Positions 16,888 through 24,309 of a stretch of 64,000 nucleotides of DNA are shown here, one piece after another. The position numbers and the translations under genes are program-made. Source of the DNA: Actinocatenispora sera (lineage in GTDB: Bacteria; Actinomycetota; Actinomycetes; Mycobacteriales; Micromonosporaceae); assembly GCF_018324685.1 (NCBI RefSeq), contig NZ_AP023354.1, positions 2,356,001-2,420,000 on the forward strand, in the 5' to 3' direction. Numbering within the stretch: position 1 is the first letter of the stretch; every line of letters begins with the position of its first letter. Below the pieces are notes generated by a model. The model made no database searches. It had not been told where the DNA came from and saw only the letters and a list, made by a program, of their open reading frames with translations.

Positions 16888-17595
16888 ATGGCAGACGACT
16901 TCGTGTCCCTGGGGGCACTCATCGACCAGGTCAACTCGACCACCGACGACCCCGTCGAGCGACTCGCCAGCGCGGCCCGCCGCGCCGGCGAGCTCAGCGC
17001 GCTCGGCGACCAGCTCATCGGCCACTTCGTCGACACCGCACGGGTCTCGGGCGTCTCCTGGGCCCAGATCGGGCAGGCGCTCGGCGGGGTGAGCAAGCAG
17101 GCCGCGCAGAAGCGGTTCTCGCCCGACTTCTCGCGCTTCACCGCCCGCGCCAGGCACGTGATGACCGGTGCCGAGGCGATCGCGATCGAGCACCGGCACA
17201 GCTACATGGGCACCGAGCATATCCTGCTGGCGCTGTGTGCCGATGCGCAGAGCGTCGCGGCGATCGCGCTCGACGCGGTCGGCGGACCGCTCGCGGAGAT
17301 CCGGGACGCGGCCACCGCGGCGCTCGGCCCGGCGAGCCCGGTGCAGGGCAAACCGCGGTTCACGCCGAAGGCGATGGCTGCGCTCACCGGCGCGATGAAC
17401 GAGGCGATCAGCCTGAACCACAACTACATCGGCACCGAGCACCTGCTGCTCGGCCTGCTCGCCGCGGGCTCTGGCGACGACCCGTCGGTGGCGGCCCGGT
17501 TGCTCGCCGAGCGCGACATCACCCACCAGGCGGTGCAGGACAACGTCGTCGCGCAGATCGCCGGGATCCTGCGGGAGCGAAACGAGACCCCCTGA
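16888..17595 (+). CDS. HTH protein with two Clp N-terminal repeats
   Basis: 235-residue protein in two parts. Residues about 35-85 contain a helix-turn-helix-like stretch (SWAQIGQALGGVSKQAAQKR). Residues about 90-160 and 165-230 are two Clp N-terminal (ClpA/C-type) repeats, each with the signature Y-(M/I)-GTEH-(I/L)-L-L. There is no ATPase domain, so it is not a ClpC chaperone. Clp-N repeats bind peptides or arginine-phosphorylated proteins, which makes a sensor role plausible. Upstream palindromes suggest it represses its own gene; the leaderless ATG fits the promoter. Confidence 0.7.
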   Translation: MADDFVSLGALIDQVNSTTDDPVERLASAARRAGELSALGDQLIGHFVDTARVSGVSWAQIGQALGGVSKQAAQKRFSPDFSRFTARARHVMTGAEAIAIEHRHSYMGTEHILLALCADAQSVAAIALDAVGGPLAEIRDAATAALGPASPVQGKPRFTPKAMAALTGAMNEAISLNHNYIGTEHLLLGLLAAGSGDDPSVAARLLAERDITHQAVQDNVVAQIAGILRERNETP

Positions 17596-17621
17596 TGCCG
17601 GGTGCCGCCGCGCCGACCTCA

Positions 17622-17634
17622 TAGTCTCGGCACC
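17622..17634 (+). promoter_or_regulatory. Leaderless-type promoter of the cupin gene
   Basis: TAGTCT at 17622-17627 lies seven bases before the ATG at 17635, with no Shine-Dalgarno sequence. The layout matches other leaderless starts in this window. Confidence 0.35.
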
Positions 17635-17982
17635 ATGCCTGAACTGATCAGCACACCGACCCAGATCCCGGTGCCCGGCGGCAAGGTGATCAAGGAGTAC
17701 GTGGGACGCGTCAACAGCGGCACCGAGGCGGTGTCGGTGGCCCACATGATCGCCCCGGCCGGCTGGGACGAGCCGGCGCAGACCCCGGAGTTCGACGAGT
17801 ACACGGTCGTCCTGCGGGGTCTGCTGCGGGTGGAACACGACGGCGGTGTGATCGAGGTGGCGGCCGGCCAGGCGGTGATCGCGCGCGCCGGCGAGACCAT
17901 CCGGTACACCACGACCGACGGCGCCGAGTACGTCGCGGTCTGCCTGCCGGCGTTCGCCCCGGACCTGGCCCACCGCGCCTGA
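17635..17982 (+). CDS. Cupin-domain protein
   Basis: 115-residue single cupin barrel. Cupin motif 1 is loose (EFDEYTVVLRGLLRVEHDGG, residues about 57-76) and motif 2 is GQAVIARAGETIRYTT (about 83-98), where a typical metal-binding His is replaced. Few of the usual metal ligands are kept, so it may bind a small molecule rather than act as an oxygenase or isomerase. The start ATG 17635 is chosen over an ATG at 17602 because of the -10-like box between them. Function is unknown. Confidence 0.72.
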   Translation: MPELISTPTQIPVPGGKVIKEYVGRVNSGTEAVSVAHMIAPAGWDEPAQTPEFDEYTVVLRGLLRVEHDGGVIEVAAGQAVIARAGETIRYTTTDGAEYVAVCLPAFAPDLAHRA

Positions 17983-18126
17983 CCGGGGACAGCGGGCGTC
18001 GCGACGTCCACCGATAAGGGCACTCGACGACCCACCCGCGTCATCAAACGCTGCGTGCCGCGTTGATCACCGAGAGGTTGATTTCGGGTCTCGTCGACCC
18101 GGCACGACGCAGGAGGTGACGGGGGC

Positions 18127-18831
18127 GTGGACGGCTCGATCCTGGACCGGATGGCGCTCGCCCCGGACCCGACCGAGGTACGGCGGGGCACGCTCGACGA
18201 GCTGAGCCGGCTCGGCGTCCGGCTGCCGCCCCCGCAGTACCCGCTGATCTGGGATCCGGGTGACCGGGTGGCGATCCGGCCGCGGCGCGACCTGGCCTGC
18301 CGCGCCGCGATCCTCACCGTGCTGCTGGCGGTGCACGACGGGCTGCCGCGGCGCGGCGCGATGCGCTGGCTGCGGGACGCCCGGCTGCTGGACCGGGTCA
18401 GCCGGCGGGAATGGCGGTTCATCGCCGGCCGGGTCGGTGACCCGGCGCTGGTCGACCTGCAACGCGACGCGGCGCACGGGCTGGTCTGGATGCTCGGCCT
18501 CGCCGACGACCTGGACCCGCTGCTACCCCGATCCGACCGGCTGGACGTCCTGCTGCCCGACCCGTGGGCCGACCCGGCCGCGTTCGACGGCTGGCTGAAC
18601 CGGCTGCCCGGGCCGCGGCGCGATCCGGCCGACGCCGCCGCACTGCTCGACCTGTACTGCTGCCTCGACTGGGCCTACCAGGAGGGGGAGCGCCACGGCG
18701 ACCCGGCGCCCGGGCCGGTACCGCCGGTCGCGATCGGCGCCCGCCGCTGGGCGCTGGAGTGGGCGGTGGTGCTGCGCGGCCCGTACCACGGCGACCCGCC
18801 GGACTGGGACGACGTCGACCTGTCGGTCTGA
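18127..18831 (+). CDS. DUF4272-like protein
   Basis: 234-residue soluble protein of unknown function. It has an N-terminal LDELSRLGVRLPPPQYPL segment, an all-helical middle, repeated Trp-rich blocks, and a C-terminal RRWALEWAVVLRGPYHGDPP followed by an acidic WDDVDLSV. This order of motifs (R-x-x-A/L-x-x-LG..LP, then a C-terminal ERxxALxW-like motif) resembles the DUF4272 family. GTG start at 18127 follows AGGAGG. Flanked by a terminator and by add, it has no clear partner. Confidence 0.55.
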   Translation: MDGSILDRMALAPDPTEVRRGTLDELSRLGVRLPPPQYPLIWDPGDRVAIRPRRDLACRAAILTVLLAVHDGLPRRGAMRWLRDARLLDRVSRREWRFIAGRVGDPALVDLQRDAAHGLVWMLGLADDLDPLLPRSDRLDVLLPDPWADPAAFDGWLNRLPGPRRDPADAAALLDLYCCLDWAYQEGERHGDPAPGPVPPVAIGARRWALEWAVVLRGPYHGDPPDWDDVDLSV

Positions 18832-18840
18832 CCCGGCCAA

Positions 18841-18875
18841 CCCGCCCGCGCCGACTCCGCATCGGTGCGGGCGGG
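18841..18875 (+). terminator. Hairpin terminator after the DUF4272-like gene
   Basis: CCCGCCCGCGCCGA (18841-18854) folds onto TCGGTGCGGGCGGG (18862-18875) with one internal mismatch and a 7-nt loop, starting nine bases after the stop. No T-tract, as usual at this GC content. Confidence 0.6.
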
Positions 18876-18878
18876 CCG

Positions 18879-19067
18879 TCAAGCAGGGCGTGGGAGCCGG
18901 CCACGGCCGGCGCCCACGCGCGCTACCGAACCATCCGTGCGCCAGACACCCTCGCCGTAGGCGTAGCAGGTGTAGAAGGTCGTGACCTTTCCGTTGGTCT
19001 GGTGGTCGGCCCAGGAACCCATCATCTTCCAGATCACACCGACCTTGGTGCACGCCGGCGATCCGGG
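18879..19067 (-). pseudogene. Possible remnant or tiny ORF, 63 codons without clear start
   Basis: On the minus strand this stretch stays open and encodes aromatic-rich sequence including VGVIWKMMGSWADHQTNGK and TTFYTCYAYGEGVWRTDGS. Its composition and lower GC differ from the neighbouring shadow frames. There is no good start codon or ribosome binding site; a TGA closes the frame upstream at 19068-19070. It looks like the C-terminal end of a secreted or structural protein whose 5' part is lost. A real small gene using an internal GTG is possible. Confidence 0.3.
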
Positions 19068-19130
19068 TCAGCCGCGACGTGGCCAGGCCGCCACGCGGTA
19101 GCCGAAATGTCGCGGCCTGCACCGAGCGAC

Positions 19131-19142
19131 TAGGGTCGGTAC
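19131..19142 (+). promoter_or_regulatory. Leaderless-type promoter of add
   Basis: TAGGGT at 19131-19136 precedes the ATG at 19143 by six bases and no ribosome binding site is present, indicating a leaderless adenosine deaminase message. Confidence 0.4.
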
Positions 19143-20234
19143 ATGGCACGACCAGTACCCACCATCGACGAGATTCGGCAGGCACCCAAGGTCCTGCTGC
19201 ACGACCACCTGGACGGCGGGCTGCGGCCCGCGACCATCATCGAGCTGGCCGGCGAGATCGGCTACACGGACAGCCTGCCCTCGACCGACCCGGACGAGCT
19301 GGGCCGCTGGTTCGTGGAGGCGGCGAACTCCGGCTCGCTGGAACGATACCTGGAGACGTTCGACCACACCGTTGCGGTGATGCAGACCGCGGAGGGCCTG
19401 CAGCGCGTCGCCGCCGAGTGCGCCGAGGACCTGGCCGCCGATGGCGTGGTGTACGCCGAGGTCAGGTTCGCGCCGGAGCAGCACACCGCCCGCGGGCTGA
19501 GCCTGTCCGAGGTGGTGGCGGTCGTCCTGTCCGGCTTCGCGATCGGCAGCCACCGCGCCGCCGAGGCCGGGCACCAGATCCGGGTCGGCACCCTGCTCAC
19601 CGCGATGCGCCACCAGGCCCGGTCGATGGAGATCGCCGAGCTGGCGGTCGAGTTCCGGGACGAGGGCGTCGTCGGCTTCGACATCGCCGGCGCCGAGGCG
19701 GGTTTCCCGCCCACCCGGCACCTGGACGCGTTCGAATACCTGCAGCGGGAGAACTTCCACTTCACCATCCACGCCGGGGAGGCGTTCGGGCTGCCGAGCA
19801 TCTGGCAGGCGATCCAGTGGTGCGGCGCCGACCGGCTCGGCCACGGCGTGCGAATCGTCGACGACATCGCCCGCACCCCGAACGGGCACCGCATCGGCCG
19901 GCTCGCCCAGTACCTGCGGGACAAGCGGATCCCGCTGGAGCTGTGCCCGTCGTCGAACGTGCAGACCGGCGCCGCCGCCTCGATCGCCGAGCATCCCATC
20001 GGGCTGCTGCACGACCTGCGGTTCCGGGTCACCGTCAACACCGACAACCGGCTCATGTCCGGTACCAGCATGTCGCGGGAGATGGCGCTGCTCGCCGAGG
20101 CGTTCGGGTACGGCTGGAACGACCTGCAGTGGTTCACCGTCAACGCGATGAAGAGCGCGTTCATCGGCTTCGACGAGCGGCTGGCGTTGATCAACGACGT
20201 GATCAAGCCGGCGTACGCGAAGCTGATCGGCTGA
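19143..20234 (+). CDS. add: Adenosine deaminase
   Basis: 363-residue zinc enzyme converting adenosine and deoxyadenosine to inosine forms. Metal ligands H20 and H22 (LLHDHLDGG), H210 and catalytic E213 (HAGEAFG), and D301 in [11 protein letters not shown] are all present, with [11 protein letters not shown] and [10 protein letters not shown] between. Length is normal. It lies 2.3 kb after the nucleoside uptake operon and completes purine as well as pyrimidine nucleoside salvage, but it has its own leaderless promoter. The EEP gene starts four bases after its stop. Confidence 0.94.
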   Translation: MARPVPTIDEIRQAPKVLLHDHLDGGLRPATIIELAGEIGYTDSLPSTDPDELGRWFVEAANSGSLERYLETFDHTVAVMQTAEGLQRVAAECAEDLAADGVVYAEVRFAPEQHTARGLSLSEVVAVVLSGFAIGSHRAAEAGHQIRVGTLLTAMRHQARSMEIAELAVEFRDEGVVGFDIAGAEAGFPPTRHLDAFEYLQRENFHFTIHAGEAFGLPSIWQAIQWCGADRLGHGVRIVDDIARTPNGHRIGRLAQYLRDKRIPLELCPSSNVQTGAAASIAEHPIGLLHDLRFRVTVNTDNRLMSGTSMSREMALLAEAFGYGWNDLQWFTVNAMKSAFIGFDERLALINDVIKPAYAKLIG

Positions 20235-20238
20235 GGCG

Positions 20239-21162
20239 ATGCGGCTGCTGCGTGCGCTCGGCTGGGTCCTGGTCGTCCTGCTCACCGTGGTCATCGTGGT
20301 GCGCTGGGCCGGCTGGGACCGGATCACCCCGTTCGTGCAGGCGATGGTCTTCGTGCCGTACCTGAGCGGGCTCAGCCTGCTCGGCATGCTGATCCTGTTC
20401 GCCGGTGGCCGCAAGAAGCTCGGCATCTTCATGGTCCTGGTGACCATCGCGTACGCGGGCGCGCTGCTGCCGCGATGGGCGGTCGGCCCGGTGCCCAAGC
20501 CCAAGGGCTACCAGCTGCGGGTGATGACGGTGAACCTGCACGAGGGCGGCGCGGACGCGGCGGGCCTGGTGCGCCGGATCGCCTCGGTCAAGCCCGACCT
20601 GCTCGCGGTGCAGGAGCTCACCCCGGCCGCGGTGGGTGCGTTGCGCCGGGCCGGGATCGACAAGTACCTGCCGGGCCAGGTGCTCAAGCCGGCGGACAAG
20701 ACCACCGGAACCGGGCTGTACTCGGCCGGCAACCTCCGCGCGAGCAGCCTGTCCGGCACCACCTCGACGCTCGCCCGGGCCACCCTGCGGGTCGGCGACA
20801 CCACCCTGGACATCGTCTCGGTGCACACCCGTACGCCGATGTTGGGGTCCACCGTGGGCGACTGGACCCGCGACCTGTCGGCGCTGCCGCGTACCACCGA
20901 GTCGGGCAGCCAGCTGCTGCTCGGCGACTTCAACGCCACCCAGGACAACCAGGCGTTCCGGCAGCTGGAGGACAACGGCTACCACGACGCGGCGATCGGC
21001 GTCGGTGCCGGTCTGAAGCCGACGTACGCCGGCTGGCCGGTGCCGCCGACGCCGGTCGACCACGTGCTGCTCGACCGCGGCGTCAAGCCCCGGGGCATCG
21101 ACACCTACCGGCTGCGCGGCACCAGCCACCGGATCCTCGTCGCCGACCTCGCGGTCGGCTGA
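20239..21162 (+). CDS. Membrane-anchored endonuclease/exonuclease/phosphatase (EEP) family protein
   Basis: 307-residue protein with three N-terminal membrane segments (about residues 5-23, 35-54, 60-80) followed by an EEP domain facing outward. Catalytic motifs are seen in order: MTVNLHEGG, VQELTP (metal-binding Glu), VSVHTRTP, GDFNAT, PVDHVLL and the final SHRILVADL His. Family members cut nucleic acids or phosphodiesters, or remove phosphate from lipids or inositols; which applies here is unknown. It starts four bases after add and is probably co-transcribed, so supplying nucleosides from extracellular nucleic acid is an attractive but unproven link. Confidence 0.8.
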   Translation: MRLLRALGWVLVVLLTVVIVVRWAGWDRITPFVQAMVFVPYLSGLSLLGMLILFAGGRKKLGIFMVLVTIAYAGALLPRWAVGPVPKPKGYQLRVMTVNLHEGGADAAGLVRRIASVKPDLLAVQELTPAAVGALRRAGIDKYLPGQVLKPADKTTGTGLYSAGNLRASSLSGTTSTLARATLRVGDTTLDIVSVHTRTPMLGSTVGDWTRDLSALPRTTESGSQLLLGDFNATQDNQAFRQLEDNGYHDAAIGVGAGLKPTYAGWPVPPTPVDHVLLDRGVKPRGIDTYRLRGTSHRILVADLAVG

Positions 21163-21210
21163 ACGGCCCCGGCCGGGCGGCGGCACGGAGCCGAAGCGGG
21201 CGAGTGGGAC

Positions 21211-21278
21211 GCGCAGGTGCGGGCGCCGACCGGTCGGGTGGATCGCGCAGGTGCGGGCGCCGACCGGCTGGGTGGATC
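21211..21278. repeat. 34-bp tandem duplication between convergent genes
   Basis: Two adjacent 34-bp units beginning GCGCAGGTGCGGGCGCCGAC (21211-21244 and 21245-21278) differ at only two positions. They sit in the 180-bp gap between the EEP gene and the DUF1269 gene. No gene is seen here. Confidence 0.7.
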
Positions 21279-21342
21279 GCGCTGCCCGGCCGGGCCGGTG
21301 GGGCTTTCCGGCCGGTGGCTCGACGCTGCCCGGCCAGTGCGG

Positions 21343-22095
21343 TCAGGCCGGCGTGGTCGGGCCGTTCGGCTCGGTGCTGCTGCGCGGCGGCCCGGACGGC
21401 TGCTCGCTCGGCGGCGCGGTGGGATCCTGCGGCGCGACCGGCCGGGACGGCGGCTCGTCGGCCGGCGGCCGGGAGGGCTCGTCGTCCAGCCCGATGCGGA
21501 TGTTCGGGTCGGTCGGGATGGCGGCCGGCGGCGGGTCGTCCAGACCGATCCGGATGTTCGGGTCGTGCGAGACCTCGACCGGCGCCGCGTCGAGCGCGTC
21601 GCGCACCACGTGCAGGGCGCTCTCCGGCAGCTCGGACTGCATGATCGTGGCGCCCGGGAAGCGCTCCAGCTCGCTCTGCAGCGCCGCCGTCGACACGTTG
21701 CTGACCAGCAACGCCAGCGCCGTGGTGCCCGGCCGGACGGTCTCCCGCAGCTGCTTGACCTCGTGATCCTTGATGCCGGTGTCGATCAGCTTGCCGAGCA
21801 GCGCGCCGCCACCGCCGGCGGCGGCACCGCCGACCAGCGCGCCGATCGGGCCGCCGAGCAACGTACCGATCAGCACGCCCCACATGGCGCCGCCGAGCGC
21901 GCCGCGGCCCGGGGTGAGGTCGGTCGTCTCCCGCACCATCGACCGGCCGTCGGTGCCGCGGCTGACGAACACGGCGTCGTGCAGGGTCAGCTGACCCTCC
22001 TTCACCAGCCGCGTCGCGGCCAGCAGGAACTCCTGAGCGCGCATCGCGTCGTCGAAGTCGATGACGACCAACTTGCGGGCATCCTGTTCGGCCAC
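21343..22095 (-). CDS. DUF1269-family membrane-associated protein with repeated C-terminal peptide
   Basis: 250 residues. The N-terminal part (about 1-170) is a DUF1269 domain: RKLVVIDFDDAMRAQEFLLA, then a glycine-rich hydrophobic hairpin (residues about 65-105, LGGAMWGVLIGTLLGGPIGA) and VSNVSTAALQSELERF. The C-terminal tail of about 75 residues is proline-rich and contains DPNIRIGLDD twice, 18 residues apart. The fold is often placed with stress or envelope functions but is uncharacterised. The repeated decapeptide may be a docking motif. It is convergent with the EEP gene and stands alone. Confidence 0.72.
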   Translation of the reverse strand: MAEQDARKLVVIDFDDAMRAQEFLLAATRLVKEGQLTLHDAVFVSRGTDGRSMVRETTDLTPGRGALGGAMWGVLIGTLLGGPIGALVGGAAAGGGGALLGKLIDTGIKDHEVKQLRETVRPGTTALALLVSNVSTAALQSELERFPGATIMQSELPESALHVVRDALDAAPVEVSHDPNIRIGLDDPPPAAIPTDPNIRIGLDDEPSRPPADEPPSRPVAPQDPTAPPSEQPSGPPRSSTEPNGPTTPA

Positions 22096-22308
22096 TGACC
22101 CCTCCCGGCATCCGGCTTCTGGGCCAAGCCTAACGGCTCGGCGGCGTCGTGGCCGTACGGTCGTTCTTCACGCCCGGCGGCCACGTCCGGTTGCGGACAG
22201 TGGCGCGGCACTCATTGCCCGTACCTGCGTGTCTTCGCAGGTCATGAGCGTGTTGAACTGATCGGGTCCGGCCTTGGGGGAGGCGGACGAGATTCCGAGG
22301 TGGGGGAA

Positions 22309-22401
22309 ATGCGTACCACTGTGTTCACCGTGCTGTTTGCCGTGCTGTCGATCCTCGTCCTGGTGAAGGCGATCCGCGCCATCCGCCGCGACGGCTCCTG
22401 A
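22309..22401 (+). CDS. 30-residue single-span membrane peptide
   Basis: Short frame starting ATG 22309 after GGGGGA at the correct spacing. It encodes MRTTVFTVLFAVLSILVLVK and ten more residues ending in a basic tail (IRAIRRDGS). One hydrophobic helix followed by positive charges predicts an N-out or N-in small membrane protein of unknown role. A perfect 7-bp hairpin ACCTGCG/CGCAGGT (22223-22242) lies in the upstream gap. The strong ribosome binding site and clean hydrophobic helix support it, but it is too short to judge by homology here. Confidence 0.45.
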   Translation: MRTTVFTVLFAVLSILVLVKAIRAIRRDGS

Positions 22402-22553
22402 TCCGCCGCTGCGGCCGGTTCGCCGCGTCGTCCCGGCCAGCGGCACCGCCCGACCCATCGACGTGCCGGTCGCACGATCGGCTACTAGGGTCGGTCGGGA
22501 GATCGGTGTCCCGCCCGGGCACCGGCGTCAGCCGACGGTCGGGGAGGCAGCAG

Positions 22554-24203
22554 GTGACCGAGCAGGTCGTAGGGGCGGCGGAGGAACTGCGCGGGTACGA
22601 CCCGCGGACCGGTGCGGAGGTGGGGTCGCCGGTGCCGGCGACCGACCCGGCGACCCTCGATGCGGTCGCGCGGGCGGCGGCCGAGGCGGCGGGACCGCTG
22701 GCCGCGCTCGGGCTGCCGGAACGCGCCGGGTTGCTGCGCGCGGTCGCGACGGCGCTGCGCGAGCACGACGCCGAGCTGATCGCGTTGGCCGACGCGGAGA
22801 CCGCGCTCGGTTCGCCGCGGCTGCCGGGCGAGCTCGCCCGGACCGCGGCGCAGTTGGAGCTGTTCGCCGACGCGGTCGAGGAGGGCTCGTTCTGCGAGGC
22901 GACGGTCGACCTGCCGGACCCGGGCGCGACGCCGCCGCGGCCCGACCTGCGCCGGTTGCTGCTGCCGCTCGGACCGGTCGCGGTGTTCGCGGCGAGCAAC
23001 TTCCCGTTCGCGTTCTCGGTGGCCGGCGGCGACACCGCCTCGGCGCTCGCGGCGGGCTGCCCGGTGGTGCTGAAGGCGCACCCGAGCCACCCGGTCACCT
23101 CGGTGCGTACCGGTGAGGTCGTCGCCGCGGCGCTCGCGGCGGCCGGAGCGCCTGCCGGTACCTTCGCCGTCGTGCACGGGGAGCAGGCCGGCCGCGACCT
23201 GGTCACGCACCCGGCGATCACCGCGGTCGGTTTCACCGGTTCGCTCGGCGGCGGCCGGGCGCTGTTCGACCTGGCGTCCTCGCGACCGGACCCGATCCCG
23301 TTCTACGGCGAGCTGGGGTCGCTGAACCCGGCGGTGGCCACCCCGGCCGCGGTCGCGGTGCGCGGGGCCGAGATCGCCAAGGGCTTCGTCGGGTCGTACA
23401 CGATGGGCAGCGGCCAGTTCTGCACCAAGCCGGGGGTGCTGTTCCTGCCCACCGGGCACGCGCTGGCCGAGGCGCTGGTGCAGGCGAGCCGGGCGGCCAC
23501 CGTCGCGCCGCTGCTCAACGCGCGGATCCGGGCCGGGTACGACGCGGGCGTGCGCGAGCTCGCCGCGGTGCCGGGCGTCCGGCCGCTGCTGGCACCGTCC
23601 ACCGTGGACGGGCCGGGGTTCGGGGCGAACCCGGCGCTGCTCGCGGTCGACGTACCGACGCTGGTCGGGCACGCCGACGAGTTGCTGCGGGAGTGCTTCG
23701 GCCCGGTGTCGCTGATCGTCGAGTACGCGGATGCCGACGAGTTGCTGCGCGCGATCGAGCTGCTGCCGGGCAGCCTCACCGGCACCATCCAGGGCGAGGA
23801 GAGCGAGCCGGAGCTGCCGGCCGCGCTGCTGGAGGCGTTCACCGAGCGGGCCGGCCGGGTGCTGTGGAACGGCTGGCCGACCGGCGTGGCGGTGTCCTGG
23901 GCACAGCACCACGGCGGCCCCTGGCCGGCGACCACCGCGCCGCTGTTCACCTCGGTCGGCGTCACCGCGATCCGCCGGTTCCTGCGCCCGGTGGCGTACC
24001 AGGACGTGCCGGATTCGCTGCTGCCCGCCGCGCTGCAGGACGCGAACCCGCTCGGTCTGCCGCGCCGGGTCAACGGCGTCCCCACCGACGCCCCGGTCAC
24101 CCGCCCTGACCGCGCTCCCGCGCCGATCGAGGCCGGCCCTCCGACGCGGGCCGCGACCGGTACGAATCCCTTGATCAACGCGGGGACGGGCGGCGAGGGG
24201 TGA
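22554..24203 (+). CDS. NADP-type aldehyde dehydrogenase (alpha-ketoglutarate semialdehyde dehydrogenase-like)
   Basis: 549-residue soluble aldehyde dehydrogenase. The cofactor-binding SNFPFAFSVAGGDTASALAA, the general base Glu253 (FYGELGSLNP) and catalytic Cys290 (SGQFCTKPG) match the subfamily that oxidises alpha-ketoglutarate semialdehyde in sugar-acid or hydroxyproline breakdown. GTG 22554 with GGGGAGG upstream is preferred over GTG 22506. The C-terminus is unusual: after the normal end (NPLGLPRRVNG) it runs on for about 40 residues, and the last part is encoded by a copy of the TTGATCAAGGG repeat. Exact substrate is inferred only from family resemblance. Confidence 0.85.
   Translation: MTEQVVGAAEELRGYDPRTGAEVGSPVPATDPATLDAVARAAAEAAGPLAALGLPERAGLLRAVATALREHDAELIALADAETALGSPRLPGELARTAAQLELFADAVEEGSFCEATVDLPDPGATPPRPDLRRLLLPLGPVAVFAASNFPFAFSVAGGDTASALAAGCPVVLKAHPSHPVTSVRTGEVVAAALAAAGAPAGTFAVVHGEQAGRDLVTHPAITAVGFTGSLGGGRALFDLASSRPDPIPFYGELGSLNPAVATPAAVAVRGAEIAKGFVGSYTMGSGQFCTKPGVLFLPTGHALAEALVQASRAATVAPLLNARIRAGYDAGVRELAAVPGVRPLLAPSTVDGPGFGANPALLAVDVPTLVGHADELLRECFGPVSLIVEYADADELLRAIELLPGSLTGTIQGEESEPELPAALLEAFTERAGRVLWNGWPTGVAVSWAQHHGGPWPATTAPLFTSVGVTAIRRFLRPVAYQDVPDSLLPAALQDANPLGLPRRVNGVPTDAPVTRPDRAPAPIEAGPPTRAATGTNPLINAGTGGEG
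24160..24179 (+). repeat. TTGATCAAGGG repeat copy inside the aldehyde dehydrogenase gene
   Basis: GTACGAATCCCTTGATCAAC is identical over 20 bases to the right arm of the hairpin at 15492-15511. Here it codes for the residues TNPLIN in the extended C-terminus of the dehydrogenase. Confidence 0.8.
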
Positions 24204-24309
24204 GCGACGGCGCATTGCCTTCGGTCGACGGGGCTGGCAAGCTCGCGATCGCAAGATCAGCGACAACCCTGGTCGTCAGCGGGACGGCAGGGGTGGCAAG
24301 GGAGCAGCG

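Noticed and set aside
16888-17595. ClpC-type chaperone
   Set aside because: Only Clp N-terminal repeats are present; Walker motifs and AAA domains are missing.
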